Shown: piece by piece, positions 11,053-24,200 of the stretch
Position numbering within the stretch: position 1 is the first letter of the stretch
Layout: each line of letters begins with the position of its first letter
Source of the DNA: Enoplosus armatus
Lineage: Eukaryota; Chordata; Actinopteri; Centrarchiformes; Enoplosidae
Reading direction: 5' to 3'
NCBI RefSeq assembly: GCF_043641665.1
Contig: NC_092191.1
Location: forward strand, 67,001-131,000
Length of the DNA stretch: 64,000 nt
Position numbers and translations under genes: made by a program
The notes under the pieces: generated by a model
What the model saw: the letters and a program-made list of their open reading frames with translations, nothing else
Database searches by the model: none
What the model was told of the DNA's origin: nothing

Positions 11053-12570
11053 CTTCTGTTAGTTTAAAAGCTGAAGTTGGTTCCACACGTCATCCTTTGG
11101 TAATTAAACCACCGGGTGCTGCTTCTAAACTTCATTTTGTTTTTTAGACTCCATCTTCATGGTCTGTTAAATAAATACATCAGCATCTAAACTCAGTTTT
11201 CAGTTAAAAACACCAGCTGCAGTTTCCAGACTCCATCTTCCATCTCACAGAAGCTTTCTACCTCTTCAGGTTCCCGTTTTCATCTTCTTCTGTGCTTGAA
11301 TGAAACAAAGTGTCATAAACCAGCATGAGTGTTATTCATGTTTCAATGACCGAGTTGGATTTTCAATCATCTTTCCCTCTTTTTCACTCTGTTATACATT
11401 TTATACACAGTATGAAGAATATTTTCTTCTGGCGTCAAAAACAGGAATAACAGTAAATCAGTTTCATCTCTGACAGGTGTAGACAAATTACGTGACTCAG
11501 AATCAGCTGTCATTTAACATCAACATAAAAAAACTCACCAGATTTCAGCGTCGAACATGAAGCTTCAACGTTTCAACATTCAAACGCCTTTAAGAAGAAA
11601 CAGTGGGTATTAATCACATCAGTGGATCCTGGTGGAGTTTTGCTATGATCTTCTCGTTGTGGAATCTGAGACTGAAGAGCAGCAGCAGCAGCACATCCTC
11701 CTCCTCCTCCTCCTCCTCTCAGACAAGAGGAGGAGGATCAGAGTCGATGATTCAAATAGCAGTCAGTCTGAGCATCTGAACCTCCACAAACCTCCTCAGT
11801 GTCTGACAGACTGGAGAGATGCTGCTCCTCCTCATCTGTTTATTTTTTCTCCTCCATTTTATTCTCCCTCTTCCTCATTTTCTCATCCTGTTCTACATTT
11901 CATTTTCCTCCTCTTCAGACCTGATGATCTCCATCAGTAGCCAGAATTAAAAATTTAATCCACTTCATTTTAATTTCATGTTTCAGTGAACATCAAAAGC
12001 AAATTATTCATGAATAATGAGTCAGATTCATTATGATTCATTAATTAATAACCTGCAGAGTTTATTGTGAAGAACTGTCTCCTCCTGCTGGATGATTCTG
12101 TAAACTGCAGATCAGCTAAACAGGGAGTTGATCTCTTTGTCACAGCATCACTGACTCGCTGTTTTTATTCAGTAAGGACGAAATGGAAGAAAACATTGTG
12201 GTGTCCCGAGCTCTTGATCAGGGAAACCTTTCTGGTGTCATCAGTGGAATTATTGGACATTTTGGTGAGGTGTCCTCACCTTCATCCATGCAGTGAAACA
12301 CTGTAGGAGAGGGAAACGCAGTCCGGGAACATTTCTATATATGAAACACTGAGCAATAAACTGGATGAACTTCAGCTGCTGAAGCAGAAGGCGTTCCTCT
12401 GGGGCTCCATGCTCTGGAGAGAGCTCTATCCATCTCTCTCTTTAGATAAGTTTGACAAATAAATCAGTCAAGTAGTAAAATTAAGCTTCCTGCAGCTCCA
12501 TCTCATCTCTGAACAGTTCTCTGTACTTCTGACATGGAGAAAATATCCACGCCTTATATATATCCTCCCG
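11053..12570. other. Upstream flank of kcng3
   Basis: 5' UTR or promoter side of kcng3, with a CTCCTCCTC-rich patch near 11690-11720. No further exon or gene recognised. The open frames here look random. Confidence 0.4.
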
Positions 12571-12760
12571 CCTCGTTATATTTTGGTATCACTAGTTTCT
12601 CATCTCCAACTAGTTCAAAGTGCAGCAGCAAGAGTTTTAACAAGGTCATAAGAAGGAGCACATCACTACCATTCTGGCCTCCTTACACTGGCTGTCTCTT
12701 TGGATTGATTTTAAAATCCTGATGCTTGTCTACTAAGTGTTATGTGGACAGGGGTTCTTG
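12570..12760 (+). mobile_element. LINE C-terminal fragment
   Basis: Frame-broken matches to the conserved L2-group block normally reading ..[31 protein letters not shown]. Here the DNA AAAGTGCAGCAGCAAGAGTTTTAACAAGG and ..CTTACACTGGCTGTCTCTTTG is recognisable. Short fossil. Confidence 0.6.
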
Positions 12761-13499
12761 GGTCTAGTGTAGTAGACTTTGCAATCACTGATATGGACCC
12801 CCTTCACTATCAGGCAGCAAGTCCCCCTTTCAGACTACAAACAAATGTTTTCTTTAAAACAAATGAGTGACTCAAAAAGAGAACCCAATAAGCTGTATAA
12901 ATTAAATCCTACTTACAGATAGGCAAATTCATCATGGCCTTGATCTGATGAATGACAATATGTGACCAAAATCAATATGTCCCTACCAGAGATGGCAGAA
13001 ACAAGGCCAATGATATTTCATAAGGCAGCTATTAAAGCTGAAGAGCTCTAGAATGCAAGACCAAGCAGTGGTCAAAACCAGGAAAACAGTCCAAACAGGC
13101 AAACAGATCAAGAAAGGAACAGGCAAGAATCAGAGTCCAAAAACAGTCCAAAAGTCCAAAGACAGTGGGAAAACAGGGGGGACACAGCAACGACATACAA
13201 CGAACTGGCACTGAAGAGACAGAAACACACAGACCAAGCACAGAAGCCAGGTGGCGATAATGAGGGGAAGGTGAAACTAATCAGGACAGGTGAAGACAAT
13301 CACACAGGTGGGAAAACACACAAAGACAGGTAGTGAAGTAGACTGAAACGAGAGGAGAATGACTTAAAGTAAAACAGGAAACATGAAACATAAATGACTG
13401 AACTAAACACACACCCTAGTAACTACTGTGGCATATGTGTCAGCAGCTGTCAAGTAAATAATTCTGTAGTATTCTAAATTAAAAAGAAAAACTAGATTT

Positions 13500-13990
13500 C
13501 CTTGATGAATTCTTCATCTTGAGTGAAAATCACACTGGCTTCCTCCCAAAACACCACACCACTGACCATGTATATACCCTACACACTTTAAAAACAAACA
13601 AACATGTACACCAATCAAAAGATGGGAAGATATTCACTTGTTTTATTGATGTCAAGAAAGCTTTCAACTCTATTTGACATGAAGGGCTCTATTAGACCTC
13701 TACATTGTGGGGGGGGGGGGGGGGGGGATCTGGTTAAATAGGTGTTCTGTTAAAACTGAGACAAACAAACTGAATTCTTCACCCAGAGAAGAGGTGTTCG
13801 TCACGCTGCCCTACATTTATTATGTCTATTAATTAAGCTGCTGTTCAGTTGATCAGTGTGCTGCTCCTGTCCTCTGAGAGGTGAAGTCTCTGTTTCATGC
13901 TGAGGACCTGGTTCTACTGTCTCCTGCTGAACAAGGACTACAGCAACAGCTGGACATGGTAGAACAGTTTTTTGCAAATTACAGTAAGGT
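13500..13990 (+). mobile_element. Degenerate non-LTR reverse transcriptase fragment
   Basis: Reads FTCFIDVKKAFNSI, then after a poly(G) run (about 13711-13728) resumes with EEVFVTLP and EVKSLFHAEDLVLLSPAEQG. These are RT palm motifs, with the YADD box changed to HAED. It has stops and frame changes. Distinct in sequence from the L2-like copies nearby; clade not assigned. Confidence 0.65.
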
Positions 13991-14429
13991 GTATATGTAA
14001 CAAAATGAATGTAATTATAAGTTCAACTGTTAAAAAGATATGTTGCACTTGTGCCAGAATTTAAAGTCACCTCTATTTTTGAGCTTGGATCTCGGAACAT
14101 CCAAGAGCACCTGGTTGGTTGACCTTAGTGCTCTAACTGGATTATGGTGATGCAAGAGTTCTGCTAAATAAGGTGGCACCAGCCCATTTAAAACTTAAAA
14201 AACAAGCAGTAAAATCTTAAATTAAATCCTGAAATGGACAGGATGTCAGTGGAGGGAGGCCAAACTTTGTGTTATGTGATCATGCTTTCTCTTTTCAGTT
14301 AAAAGATGAGCAGCTGCAATTTGTACTAACTGCAGATGACGAAAAGACGACTGTTCTACAAGTACAAAGAATTACAATAGTCTAACTGACAGGTAATGAA
14401 AGCATGAATAACTCTCAAAATCTTTGGGA

Positions 14430-14905
14430 GAGAGATACGCCTTTACCTTGACTAAAAATCACACTTCTTAACAGAGGATCGATTGTAAGACGTTAAAGGG
14501 GCAAAAGTACCATCAGGGTCATCCAATGTGTTAGGTCGTCTAAACATAATGATCTCAGTTTTATTTTCATTAAGATTGAGGAAGTTTAAATCCATCCAAG
14601 TTGTAATATCTTTTAAGCAGTCCAGCAAAGGCTTAGTTTTTATAGGCAGACAGATTTGTATGTCTTAAAAATAGACCTCAAGGGCAGCATATACAATAAA
14701 AAAAGAGGATGGGGTCCAAAATGGAGCCTTGAGGGACCCCACATGTAAGTGGGGCCACAGTCGAACAATATTCTTGGTGAACCGAGTTATTCCTATCTGT
14801 CAGGTATGACTGAAACTATTTGATGGCAGTACCTTTGATAACTGGGAACTGCTCAAGACGAGCTAAAAGGATCCTATGATCCACAGTGTCAAAGGCAGCA
14901 GCCCT
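14430..14905 (-). mobile_element. L2-group LINE reverse transcriptase fragment
   Basis: On the minus strand AAFDTVDHRILLARLEQF and, after a frame with one stop, CGVPQGSILDPILF are legible. These are the fingers and PQG blocks of an L2-like RT. The upstream end stops exactly at a telomere-like repeat (14902-14922). Confidence 0.75.
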
Positions 14906-14922
14906 AACCCTAACCCTAACCC
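14902..14922. repeat. Interstitial telomere-like repeat
   Basis: Three and a half CCCTAA units in a row, abutting the 5' edge of a LINE fragment. Confidence 0.85.
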
Positions 14923-15174
14923 ACAGGAGTTGTCAAGCTCTCATTCACTGCCATATAAATTGCAGGCTGACCCTCCTCTTTCTTAAACTTACAATTCCTT
15001 CCTTAATTTTAACATAAAATACAGCACCAAAAATATTTATTTATATAAAAATATTTATTTATATAAAAATATTGAAAGAAAAACTCACAATTGTCTCAGC
15101 AATAAGCTTAAATACCAAAAGAAATTGATCTCCATAATGCTTTATTTCACTGCTAATAGTACAGTAGCTTTGTT

Positions 15175-15475
15175 TTTGATTCAGAACTTAATGTATCCTT
15201 TTAAACCATAAACAGAAATGTATACAGAAATGGCAAAATTCTTGACACCCTACATTTAATATTTGGTAGCACAGCCTTTGGATGAAAACAACAGCTGTCA
15301 AGCACTTCCTATAGACTTCAGTGAGATTCCTACACCTTTCTTCTGGCAGTGTGGCCCACTTTTCTTTTGCAAACTGCTCCAGTTCTCTCAGATTTTAAGG
15401 GTGCCTTCTTCCAGCTGCTGTTTTCAGATCTCTCCACGGGTGTCCACTGGGTGGAACATTGCACTCCAAAACACT
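15175..15475 (-). mobile_element. Tc1-like transposase C-terminal remnant
   Basis: The minus strand reads NLRELEQFAKEKWATLPEER followed by a YRKCLTAVV-like block. This corresponds to the end of a Tc1/mariner transposase, which normally finishes near ..KRL.AVI..KG.ATKY. The catalytic DDE region is absent. Confidence 0.7.
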
Positions 15476-15599
15476 TTTTGGCAGTGACACAAAACAGTAC
15501 TTTGTACTTTGCTCCATTTAAACTGGTTGAATGAGTGCTTATTAGACTGCAGGCACCAGTGACTTCCCACAGGTGAGTTCAATGTGAATCACCTGCTTG

Positions 15600-17480
15600 A
15601 ATTCTATTTCTTGCAAGTTCTCAAAGGGTGCCAATACCATTGTCCAGGCCATTTTTGGATTTCTGGGTGGATTAACCAAGGAATCTGTATTTTTTCAGCT
15701 TTTTTACTGAAGTTGGTTGAATGGACACAACTATGCTTTTACAAGACTGTCCAGCTCACAGATCCAAGAGTTCAAACCTTTCCACCCATCTTTCAACTTT
15801 GTGTCTTACCAAACTGAAACATGCCTGTACATTTCTGTTTTAACACATAAGATATGTACAGCTGAAACCATCAACTGAAAATGAATATGTAACTGTTGTG
15901 AACTGTGTATGTGACTGAAAATGATGATTGATTCATCATTTCAGTCATTTACCAAACATTCACTAATTCAAGCTCTTCCAATGTTATGAGATGCTCTCTG
16001 TCCAATTAGATTTTTCTCTATTTTGCATCATTGTAAACTGATTACCTTTGGGTATTGGACAGTCTGAAGATGTCATCTTGAGCTCCAAGGAAGTGTGATG
16101 GACAATTTTTAAAATGTTGTTTGACATTTGTACATTAAACTGCTAATCAAGAATATAATCAGCAGATTAGTCGACAATGAAATAATTGTTAGTTGCAGCC
16201 CTAAAGATATGCATCTCTGTGTTAGGTGTTAGCTTCCTTGGTGCAACATGCATGCTCTTTCATCTGATGTTATCAGATCAAATCCCAGCAGTGTTCCATA
16301 AAAACAGCAACATGCTTTCTGTATTACTCCTGGTGATAACTTAGTTTGAATCCGATTTAATTTCTAAGTTTGTTATTAGAGTAATACTTGTATATACTAT
16401 GTGATTAATGAATGATCAAAAGAGAGGAGTGTAATGGAAAGTTTTAAATGTTTGTCCTAATGTGATCTCTTATGCGACCATGTCCTCATACAACCCAATG
16501 TTTTAGAACAGTTACCGAGGCCTATTGTTGTCTGCTATTTGGTCGCATACTCCCAGCTACATCCAAGGCCATGGCCAACTGGGTTGTCTCACTGCTTATC
16601 TCACAGAAGACTGCTCTCAGTATCTTTTATTGTCCACTCCTGCATTCCATTGAGGAACATAAATATCGCCCCATATGAAATGCACTTTGTTCTACTCTCT
16701 GCAGACTGCTTGCACTCTGTCTGACTGTACAACCTCTTTGCAAAGAATAAATACTTAGAAAGACACTCTGTGTTCAACTTCTTTATTTCAGATAATCCTC
16801 ATCAACTGAAAATTCCACAACAATGTACAATGTTGAATTATTCTATAATTACAGCTTCTTAAGCCATTATTTTCAGCTGCCCAGCACTCACACACATTTT
16901 CTTCAGGAAACTCAGTTGTAGTTGAACTTGAATTGAGCTGTTTTGATCCCAGTCTGTTTGATAGTTGCTTGTTTCTCAAGCCGAAAATGAGGCTGACGAC
17001 TAAAAACTGAATTTCCCTTCCTAATGGTCTTCCTCACTGTGTGCTAGGATCCATCAGAAACCATACTCCCCTGGACCTGAGTCTGAACCCAGTTGTGTGT
17101 CTCTCAAGAGTACCTGGTCAAATGAACGTGGAGTCGATTTTAAAAGGTGAAAAGTCTCTGATGCAAAGTAAGTTGATATTGACTTTAAAATGTACCACAG
17201 GTTTCTCTTTGTGACGGCGGACAAATGTCTGGAGGTAGAGGAAGAGTGTATAAGACCAGTTGCCTTCATGCCCCCGCAGACAAGCACTGGAGTCTTGAGC
17301 TGGATATGAGCCAAGGAGAATGTGAGCCATGAGAGCCAGTTTAGAGAACAGAGATGAGAAGTGGTCTGGGAAAACTTAGGTAGGTTTGAAATCAAACAGG
17401 AAGTAGCACTCTGGACTATCTGCAGAGGTCTGGGGAATAGTTGCAGAGGCCTGGGGAGTAACAAGCCCAAGGTTTAGTAC
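15600..17480 (-). mobile_element. L2-like LINE 3' part (copy A), with an extra 0.9 kb inserted
   Basis: The C-terminal coding part at about 17043-17480 on the minus strand reads SNLPKFSQTTSHLCSLNWL and continues to a stop. Its 3' UTR follows at lower coordinates. The UTR is collinear with copy B at 18040-18600, except that about 890 bp (roughly 16131-17023) has no counterpart in B. Confidence 0.6.
16431..16793 (+). mobile_element. Possible solo LTR
   Basis: Lies wholly within the 0.9 kb absent from the sister LINE end. It starts TGTAATGGAAAG and has AATAAATAC near 16746 followed by CTCTGTGTTCAACTTC, a layout like an LTR poly(A) signal and R/U5 boundary. No gag or pol is next to it, and I could not identify a target duplication. 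A DNA element or chance remains possible. Confidence 0.35.
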
Positions 17481-18039
17481 TGCCACAAACAGACTTTTCC
17501 CATGTCTGCTCTGGCCCAAATCAAACCTCAATTTCGAGTGGTTGGCAGTTTAACAGGATATAACAGTAGTAAATCTTAACACGTGACTGACAACCCTTTG
17601 GTAAGAAATTCATACACCAAATACCAACAATTATTACATCAGATATAATAATTAATCATTTATTCACACCACCCAGTGCTAGGGCGCTAATGTAATTTAA
17701 GGAATGATTATTTATTATTTTTATTTGACAAACTCAATTGCATTTTTGAGGGGCTAGGGATGATCGGAAACTCTCAAAACACATGCATAAGAACTGGTGA
17801 AAATTGATATCTGATATCTGGGTTTGGGCTTGGGTGTGGCTAGGGGGCTTGATAGCACCACTACAAACTTTCAACCAAGAAGCCCCCACATCTACGTTTC
17901 ATCTAGACAAAATTTGATAGGCACAAGTAACAACTCCAGACTTGGCACTGCTGTCTCAAAATCAGAAGTCTCAGAGTTTGATTCCCACTCAGGGTGGCTT
18001 TACTCATGTTCGACACGGATGCTCCTGGTTAAACTGTTC

Positions 18040-18600
18040 TGATTATTGAAGTTGGTTGAATGGACAAATCTTAACACTTCTACAAGACTGTCCAGCTCAG
18101 AGAGGTGTGTGGTGTTTCAACATTCAGTGTCATTGTATCTGAGGGTTCAAGCCTTGCCATCCATCCATTCTGTGTATATGTTCTTGATTATGTTTTTGTA
18201 TTTTGTTTTACAGAAGTACAGCTGACATTCACTTTGACATTCACTTATTCCAGCTCTTCCAATGTTATGAGTTGCTCTCTGTCCAGTTATCTATTTCTCT
18301 ATTTTATATCACTGTAAACTGAATATCTTTGGGTTTTGGACTTTTTTAAGATGTCATCTTGGGCTCTAAGGAAGTGTAATGGACAATTTTTCTAATTATG
18401 TTTGACATAACCATAACCCTGCTGGTCTTCTTCTCTGTGTCCAAGGATTTATCAGAGACTAGAGTCCCCTGGAGCCAAACCTGAATCCAGCTGCGTGTCT
18501 CTCAAGAGTACCTGGTCAAATGAACGTGGCATCAATTTTAAAAGACGAAAAGTCTCTGCTACAAGGTAAGCTGAAATTAAATTCAAAATGTACCTGACAG
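18040..18600 (-). mobile_element. L2-like LINE 3' UTR (copy B)
   Basis: Collinear with copy A. Shared blocks include TGAAGTTGGTTGAATGGACA, CTCTTCCAATGTTATGAG, AAGATGTCATCTTG and CTCTCAAGAGTACCTGGTCA. Confidence 0.7.
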
Positions 18601-20085
18601 TTACCCAGTATAACTGGTCTTCTACTTCTGATACAAATCGAAGAGGAAAGTCTTAAGCCTATTCTTAAATTTGGGGAGGGTGTCTGCCTCCTGAACCTGG
18701 TTCCACAGGAGAGGAGTTAGATAACTGAAGGCTGTGGCTCCCATTCTACTTTTGAAGACACTATGAACCTGATGTTTGCAATGTTACGTAGGTGAAAAAA
18801 GGCAGTCCTTGAAGTTTGTTTTAAGTTGGAATTAAAGGACATTTCCTGATCAAAGACAACTCCGAGATTCCTCATGGTGGCGCTGGAGGCCAGGGCAATG
18901 CAATTTAGAGTAACTATATCTTTAGATAATGTGTTTCAGAGCCAAGTACAATAACTTCAGTTTTGTCCAAGTTTTAACATCAGATGGTTGCAGGTCATTC
19001 AGACTTTTATGTCCTCAAGGCATGCTTGAAGTTTAGCTGAGTTGAGAAGTTTATAGAGTGTTTCCTAATAATATTGCCAAAAGGAAGCATAAGTAAGGTG
19101 AATGGTATTAACTTGTAGAACTCCATGACTAACTTTGGCGTACATGGAGGATTCATCGAACGTGTACAAACTGAGATTGATCTGATAAATAGTTAAACCA
19201 GCTTAGTGCGGTACCATTAATGCCAATTAAATGTTCCAGTCTCTGTAATAGGATATGATGGTCAATGGTGTTGTATGCAGCACTAAGGTCTAACAAAACA
19301 AGTATAGAGACAAGTCTGATGCAGTAAGAAGGTCATTTGTAACTTTCACCAGTGCTGTCTCTGTGCTATGATGAGCTCTGAAACCTGACTGAAAGTCCTC
19401 AAGCTTATTGTCATGAAGGAAGTCACACAGTTGATTGATGACTGCTTTCTCAAGCAGGATCTTAGAGAGAAAGGGAGGGTTGGATATAGCTCTATAGTTC
19501 TCTGGATCAAGAGTGGGCTTTTTAAGAAGTGGTTTAATTACAGATACTTTACATTAATAAAGACAGATTGATCGTATCTAGTAAAGAATTTCTGACTAAG
19601 GGTGAAACTTCTTTAAGCAGCCTAGTTGGGATGGGGTCTAAGAGACAGGTTGATGGCTTAGATGAAGAAATCGTTGAAGTTAGTTGGTGAAGGTCGATGG
19701 GAGAAAAGTAATCTAAATATACATCAGGTTTTACAGCTGTTTCCGAGATTCCTGTGTTTGAAGGTAAGGTACCACCTGAGGACAGGAGGTGATCAATCAA
19801 TTCTGTCTCTAATAGTTAGAATTTTATCATTAATGAAGCTCATGATTACTGCTGAGGGTTATAGGAATACATGGCTCAATAGAGCTGTGACTCTGTCAGC
19901 CTGGCTACAGTGCTGAAGAGAAACCTGGGGTTGTTCTTGTTCTCTTCTATTAATGATGAGTAATAGGCTGCTCTGGCTTTACAGAGGGCCTTCCTATATG
20001 TTTTAAGACTATCTTGCCAAACTAAACGTGATTCTTCTAGATTGGTGGAGTGCCACCAAACATCAGTTGCGCAGTACATTAGAGG
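18600..20085 (-). mobile_element. L2-like LINE ORF2 remnant
   Basis: Reading the minus strand from 20080: a linker block (VWQDSLKTYRKALCKARAAY, LIEENKNNPRFLFSTVARLT), then the RT start (LISSSKPSTCLLDPIPTRLL pattern at 19549-19700), then fragments of the fingers and palm region. It ends in a C-terminal block near 18620-18780. Multiple stops and frame shifts; clearly dead. Confidence 0.75.
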
Positions 20086-21219
20086 AATTTAACGCAAGTT
20101 CCATGACCATGGCGAGGAGACATGATCCATGTAAATTTGGATGTAATCCATCATGTCTGAAGGTGTCTGAGGTGTGGGCAGTTCAAAAAAGTAACAAAGT
20201 TGTCTACAAACGGTATGCTGAGCAAGCAGCAGTATCCCTTGAGCATGTATGAAGTTGATGGACATGGCTGAATTTGACATCTCCAAAGAGGGCAATGTCT
20301 AGGCCCCCTCTTGGGTTTGGCGGTAGAATGTCATTCTGCCTGGCTCTATGGCTGTGACCTACCTGGGCCAGGCCTTTTCATTAGCCGGTAGTGGTGTGGG
20401 TTTGGCTCACTGATAACCTCCACAATTTTCCAGCTCCTAGTACCAGTTTGCTCTCTGCAGTTCAGGTTGGTTCCCGCCAGCCATATCCTCCTGCATGGCT
20501 CATGCAGCTTCAGCCTCAGCCTCCTGCCCACCCGCTGCATTTCTTCCGCCATAATATGGCTGAAAATCCATAGTCAGCCAAAGCACTGAAAAATGTATCC
20601 TCGTTCATACTGCACTCTGCACTCATATTTTGGGATGTCACATTTTTGCTATTGGAAACAGTTACTTTACAAGTGAAGAGAAGAAGTTTTGTTTCTGAGC
20701 AGCAGCACACCCCCTGGCTACCTAACGTAAGATTAGAAATCCAAGCACTCACTGAGGAATTTATTGCTTCAACTGACAACATTTACCATCAACACTGAGT
20801 GGACATCCTCATAAATCAAAGTTTCTCTTTAAGTGCTAACTTAAATTTAGATTTAAAATTCTAAAGATGAATTAGCTGTTATTATCTTCAGTCATGACAT
20901 ACAAAATTGGTTGTCCACCATTTACAGTGTTGTTTCGTTATGTTTTCATTATGATCAATCATGATAGAACACAACATATTCAACTAACTGTTGTATGTGT
21001 GTTTGCAAATCTTAAACTGTATAAAGTCCATGGTGCAAAAATGATTCTATATTTATGGTCTGTACATGTTCATCAACTACTTTTATATATTTTCTGTTCA
21101 CAATAATGTCCATGCTGCACTTTTTAGAACAGTGGATTGTCAGTCTGTCCAACGTGGATCTGATGTTTGGTTGCATTAATTTAGTTTGATTGTATTATTC
21201 ATATGATATTCTGTTACAG
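20086..21219. other. Spacer before the NLR pseudogene
   Basis: An open frame on the minus strand at 20346-20552 (AEEMQRVGRRLRLKLHEPCR..) may be further mobile-element coding sequence, but I do not recognise it. The rest is AT-rich with no gene seen. Confidence 0.35.
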
Positions 21220-24200
21220 CTGCTGGAGGAGAACATTGTCACTTTTGTAAAGAATGAGCTAAAGAAGATCCAGATGATTCTGAGTTCAGATTACCCAGAA
21301 TGCTTAGAGAGTCAAAGGGAGGATGAGGAGGTGTTGGACGGTGAGCAGGAAGAGCAGAGGAGGAGCAGCAGAGAAGCATTTCTGAAGATCACACCGTTCT
21401 TCCTGATGAGAATGAAACAGGAGGAGCTGGCTGTCTGTCTGCAGAGCAGTAAGAGGATTTCTCTACAGATTTAACATGCTGGATGAATGGGGCATTTACT
21501 AGTGTCTCAAGAGATGGACGGAAATATGTTTATATACTCGTTCTTTGAGGAAGTGAAATATTTTCTTGACTTATTGATCTTTGTTGTGTTTTCATTCAGA
21601 ACGTACTGCTGCAGTTTGTCAGCGTAAACTTAAATCTAACCTGAAGAAGAAGTTCCAGCGCGTGTTTGAGGGTATTGCTAAAGCAGGAAACCCAACCCTT
21701 CTGAACCAGATCTACACAGAGCTCTACATCACAGAGGGAGGGACTGGAGGGGTCAATGATGAACATGAAGTCATACAGATTGAAACAGCATCCAGGAAAC
21801 CACAAAGACCAAAAACAACAATCAGACATGAAGACATATTTAAACCCTCACCTGGAAGAGACGAACCAATCAGGACAGTGATGACAAAGGGAGTAGCTGG
21901 CATTGGGAAAACAGTCTTAACACAGAAGTTCACTCTGGACTGGGCTGAAGACAAAGCCAACCAGGACATACAGTTGACATTTCCATTCACCTTCAGAGAG
22001 CTGAATGTGCTGAAAGAGAAAAAGTACAGCTTGGTGGAATTTGTTCATCTCTTCTTTACTGAAACCAAAGAGACAGGAATTTACAGGTTTGAAGAGTTCC
22101 AGGTTGTGTTCATCTTTGACGGTCTGGATGAGTGTCGACTTCCTCTGGACTTCCACAACAATGAGGTCCTGACTGATGTTACAGAGTCCACTTCAGTGGA
22201 TGTGCTGCTGACGAACCTCATCAAGGGAAATCTGCTTCCCTCTGCTTGCCTCTGGATAACCACACAACCTGCAGCAGCCAATCAGATCCCTCCTGAGTGT
22301 GTTGACATGGTGAATACCTACACCTCCTTCTGTGGTTTCACTGACCCACAGAAGGAGGTATACTTCAGGAAGAGATTCAGATATAAGAAGAAGGCCAGCA
22401 GGATCATTTCCCACATCAAGACATCACGAAGCCTCCATGTCATGTGTCACATCCCAGTCTTCTGCTGGATCACTGCTACAGTTCTGGAGGACGTGTTGAA
22501 GACCAGAGAGGGAGGAGAGCTGCCCAAGACCCTGACTGAGATGTAAATCCACTTCCTGGTGGTTCAGTCCAAACTGAAAAACGTCAAGTATGATGGAGGA
22601 GCTGGGACAGATCAACACTGGAGTCTAGAGAGCAGGGAGATGATTGTGTCTCTGGGAAAACTGGCAACCTGATCTTCTATGAATCAGACCTGACAGAGTG
22701 TGGCATCAATATCAGAGCAGCCTCATTGTATTCAGGAGTGTTCACAGAGATCTTTAAAGAAGAGAGAGGTTTATACCAGGGCAAGGTGTTTTGCTTCATC
22801 CATCTGCGTGTTCAGGAGTTTCTGGCTGCTCTTCATGTCCATCTGACATTTATCAACTCTGGTGTCAATCTGCTGTAAGAAGAACAAACAACATCCTGGC
22901 TGTCTAAAATCTTTAAAAGCAAACAGAATCTAAAATATCTACACCAGAGTTTTGTGGACAAGGCCTTACAGAGTCCAAACGGACACCTGGACTTGTTCCA
23001 CCGCTTCCTCCTGGGATTTTCACTTCAGACCAATCAGACTCTCCTACGAGGCCTGCTGATATGCACAGGAAGTAGGAATCAGGAAACACTCCAGTACATC
23101 AAGAAGAAGTTTGACGAGGATCTGTCTCCAGAGAGAAGCATCAATCTGTTCTACTGTCTGAATGAACTGAATGATCGTTCTCTAGTGGAGGAGATCCAAC
23201 GGTACCTGAAATCAGAAAGACTCTCCACAGATGAACTCTCTCCTGCACAGTTGTCAGCTCTGGTCTTCGTCTTACTATCATCAGAAAAATATCTCGACGT
23301 GTTTGACCTGAAGAAATACTTTGCTTCAGAGAAGGCTCTTCTGAGGCTGCTGCCAGTGGTCAAAGCCTCCAAGAAAGCTCTGTAAGTACAGAGACAGGTG
23401 GATTTATTTGTTATATTTTAACTTGTCTGGTATACTTGCAACAGGCAAGAAAACTTAATACTTGTATTTTCCTTTTTATTGTCTCTTCAGACTGAGTGGC
23501 TGTAACCTCTCAGAGAGAAGCTGTGAAGCTCTGTCCTCGGTTCTCAGTTCCCAGTCCTCTAGTCTGAGAGAGCTGGACCTGAGTAACAACAACCTGCAGC
23601 ATTCAGGAGTGAAGCCTCTGTCTGCTGGACTAGAGAGTTCACACTGTACCCTGGACATTCTCAGGTCAGGATTCATCAACCTGTTCAACTGATGGCCACT
23701 TAAAGCCTGGTTTACTTTAATGCATAAAATCATAACCTGCATATGATTGTCTCCAATTATATGACTTCAAACTAGTTGTGTTTATTAAGTTTCAATCTCT
23801 TTTCATGAACATGTTTTATATTGGGTTTTTTGCCTTAGAAATATCAGCAATGAATCAGAGAGCTCCCTTTAATGATTGTTGATTGTTGATGGACCTTAGT
23901 GGATGTTTGGTTGTAACTAGAAAAAATTCAGTAATAATGTTAATGTAACCCACAATAGCCGACAGTATTGCAGTACTGCAGTAACCTTCCAGTCCTGTTA
24001 GTACCCTCAGATTATGTGACTTGTGTGTGTTTGCAGGCTGTCAGGCTATCTGATCACAGAGGAAGGCTGTGCTTCTCTGGCCTCAGCTCTGAGCTCCAAC
24101 CCCTCCCATCTGAGAGAGCTGGACCTGAGCTTCAATCATCCGGGAGACTCAGGAGTGAAGCTGCTGTCTGCTGGACTGGAGGATCCACACTGGAGGCTGA

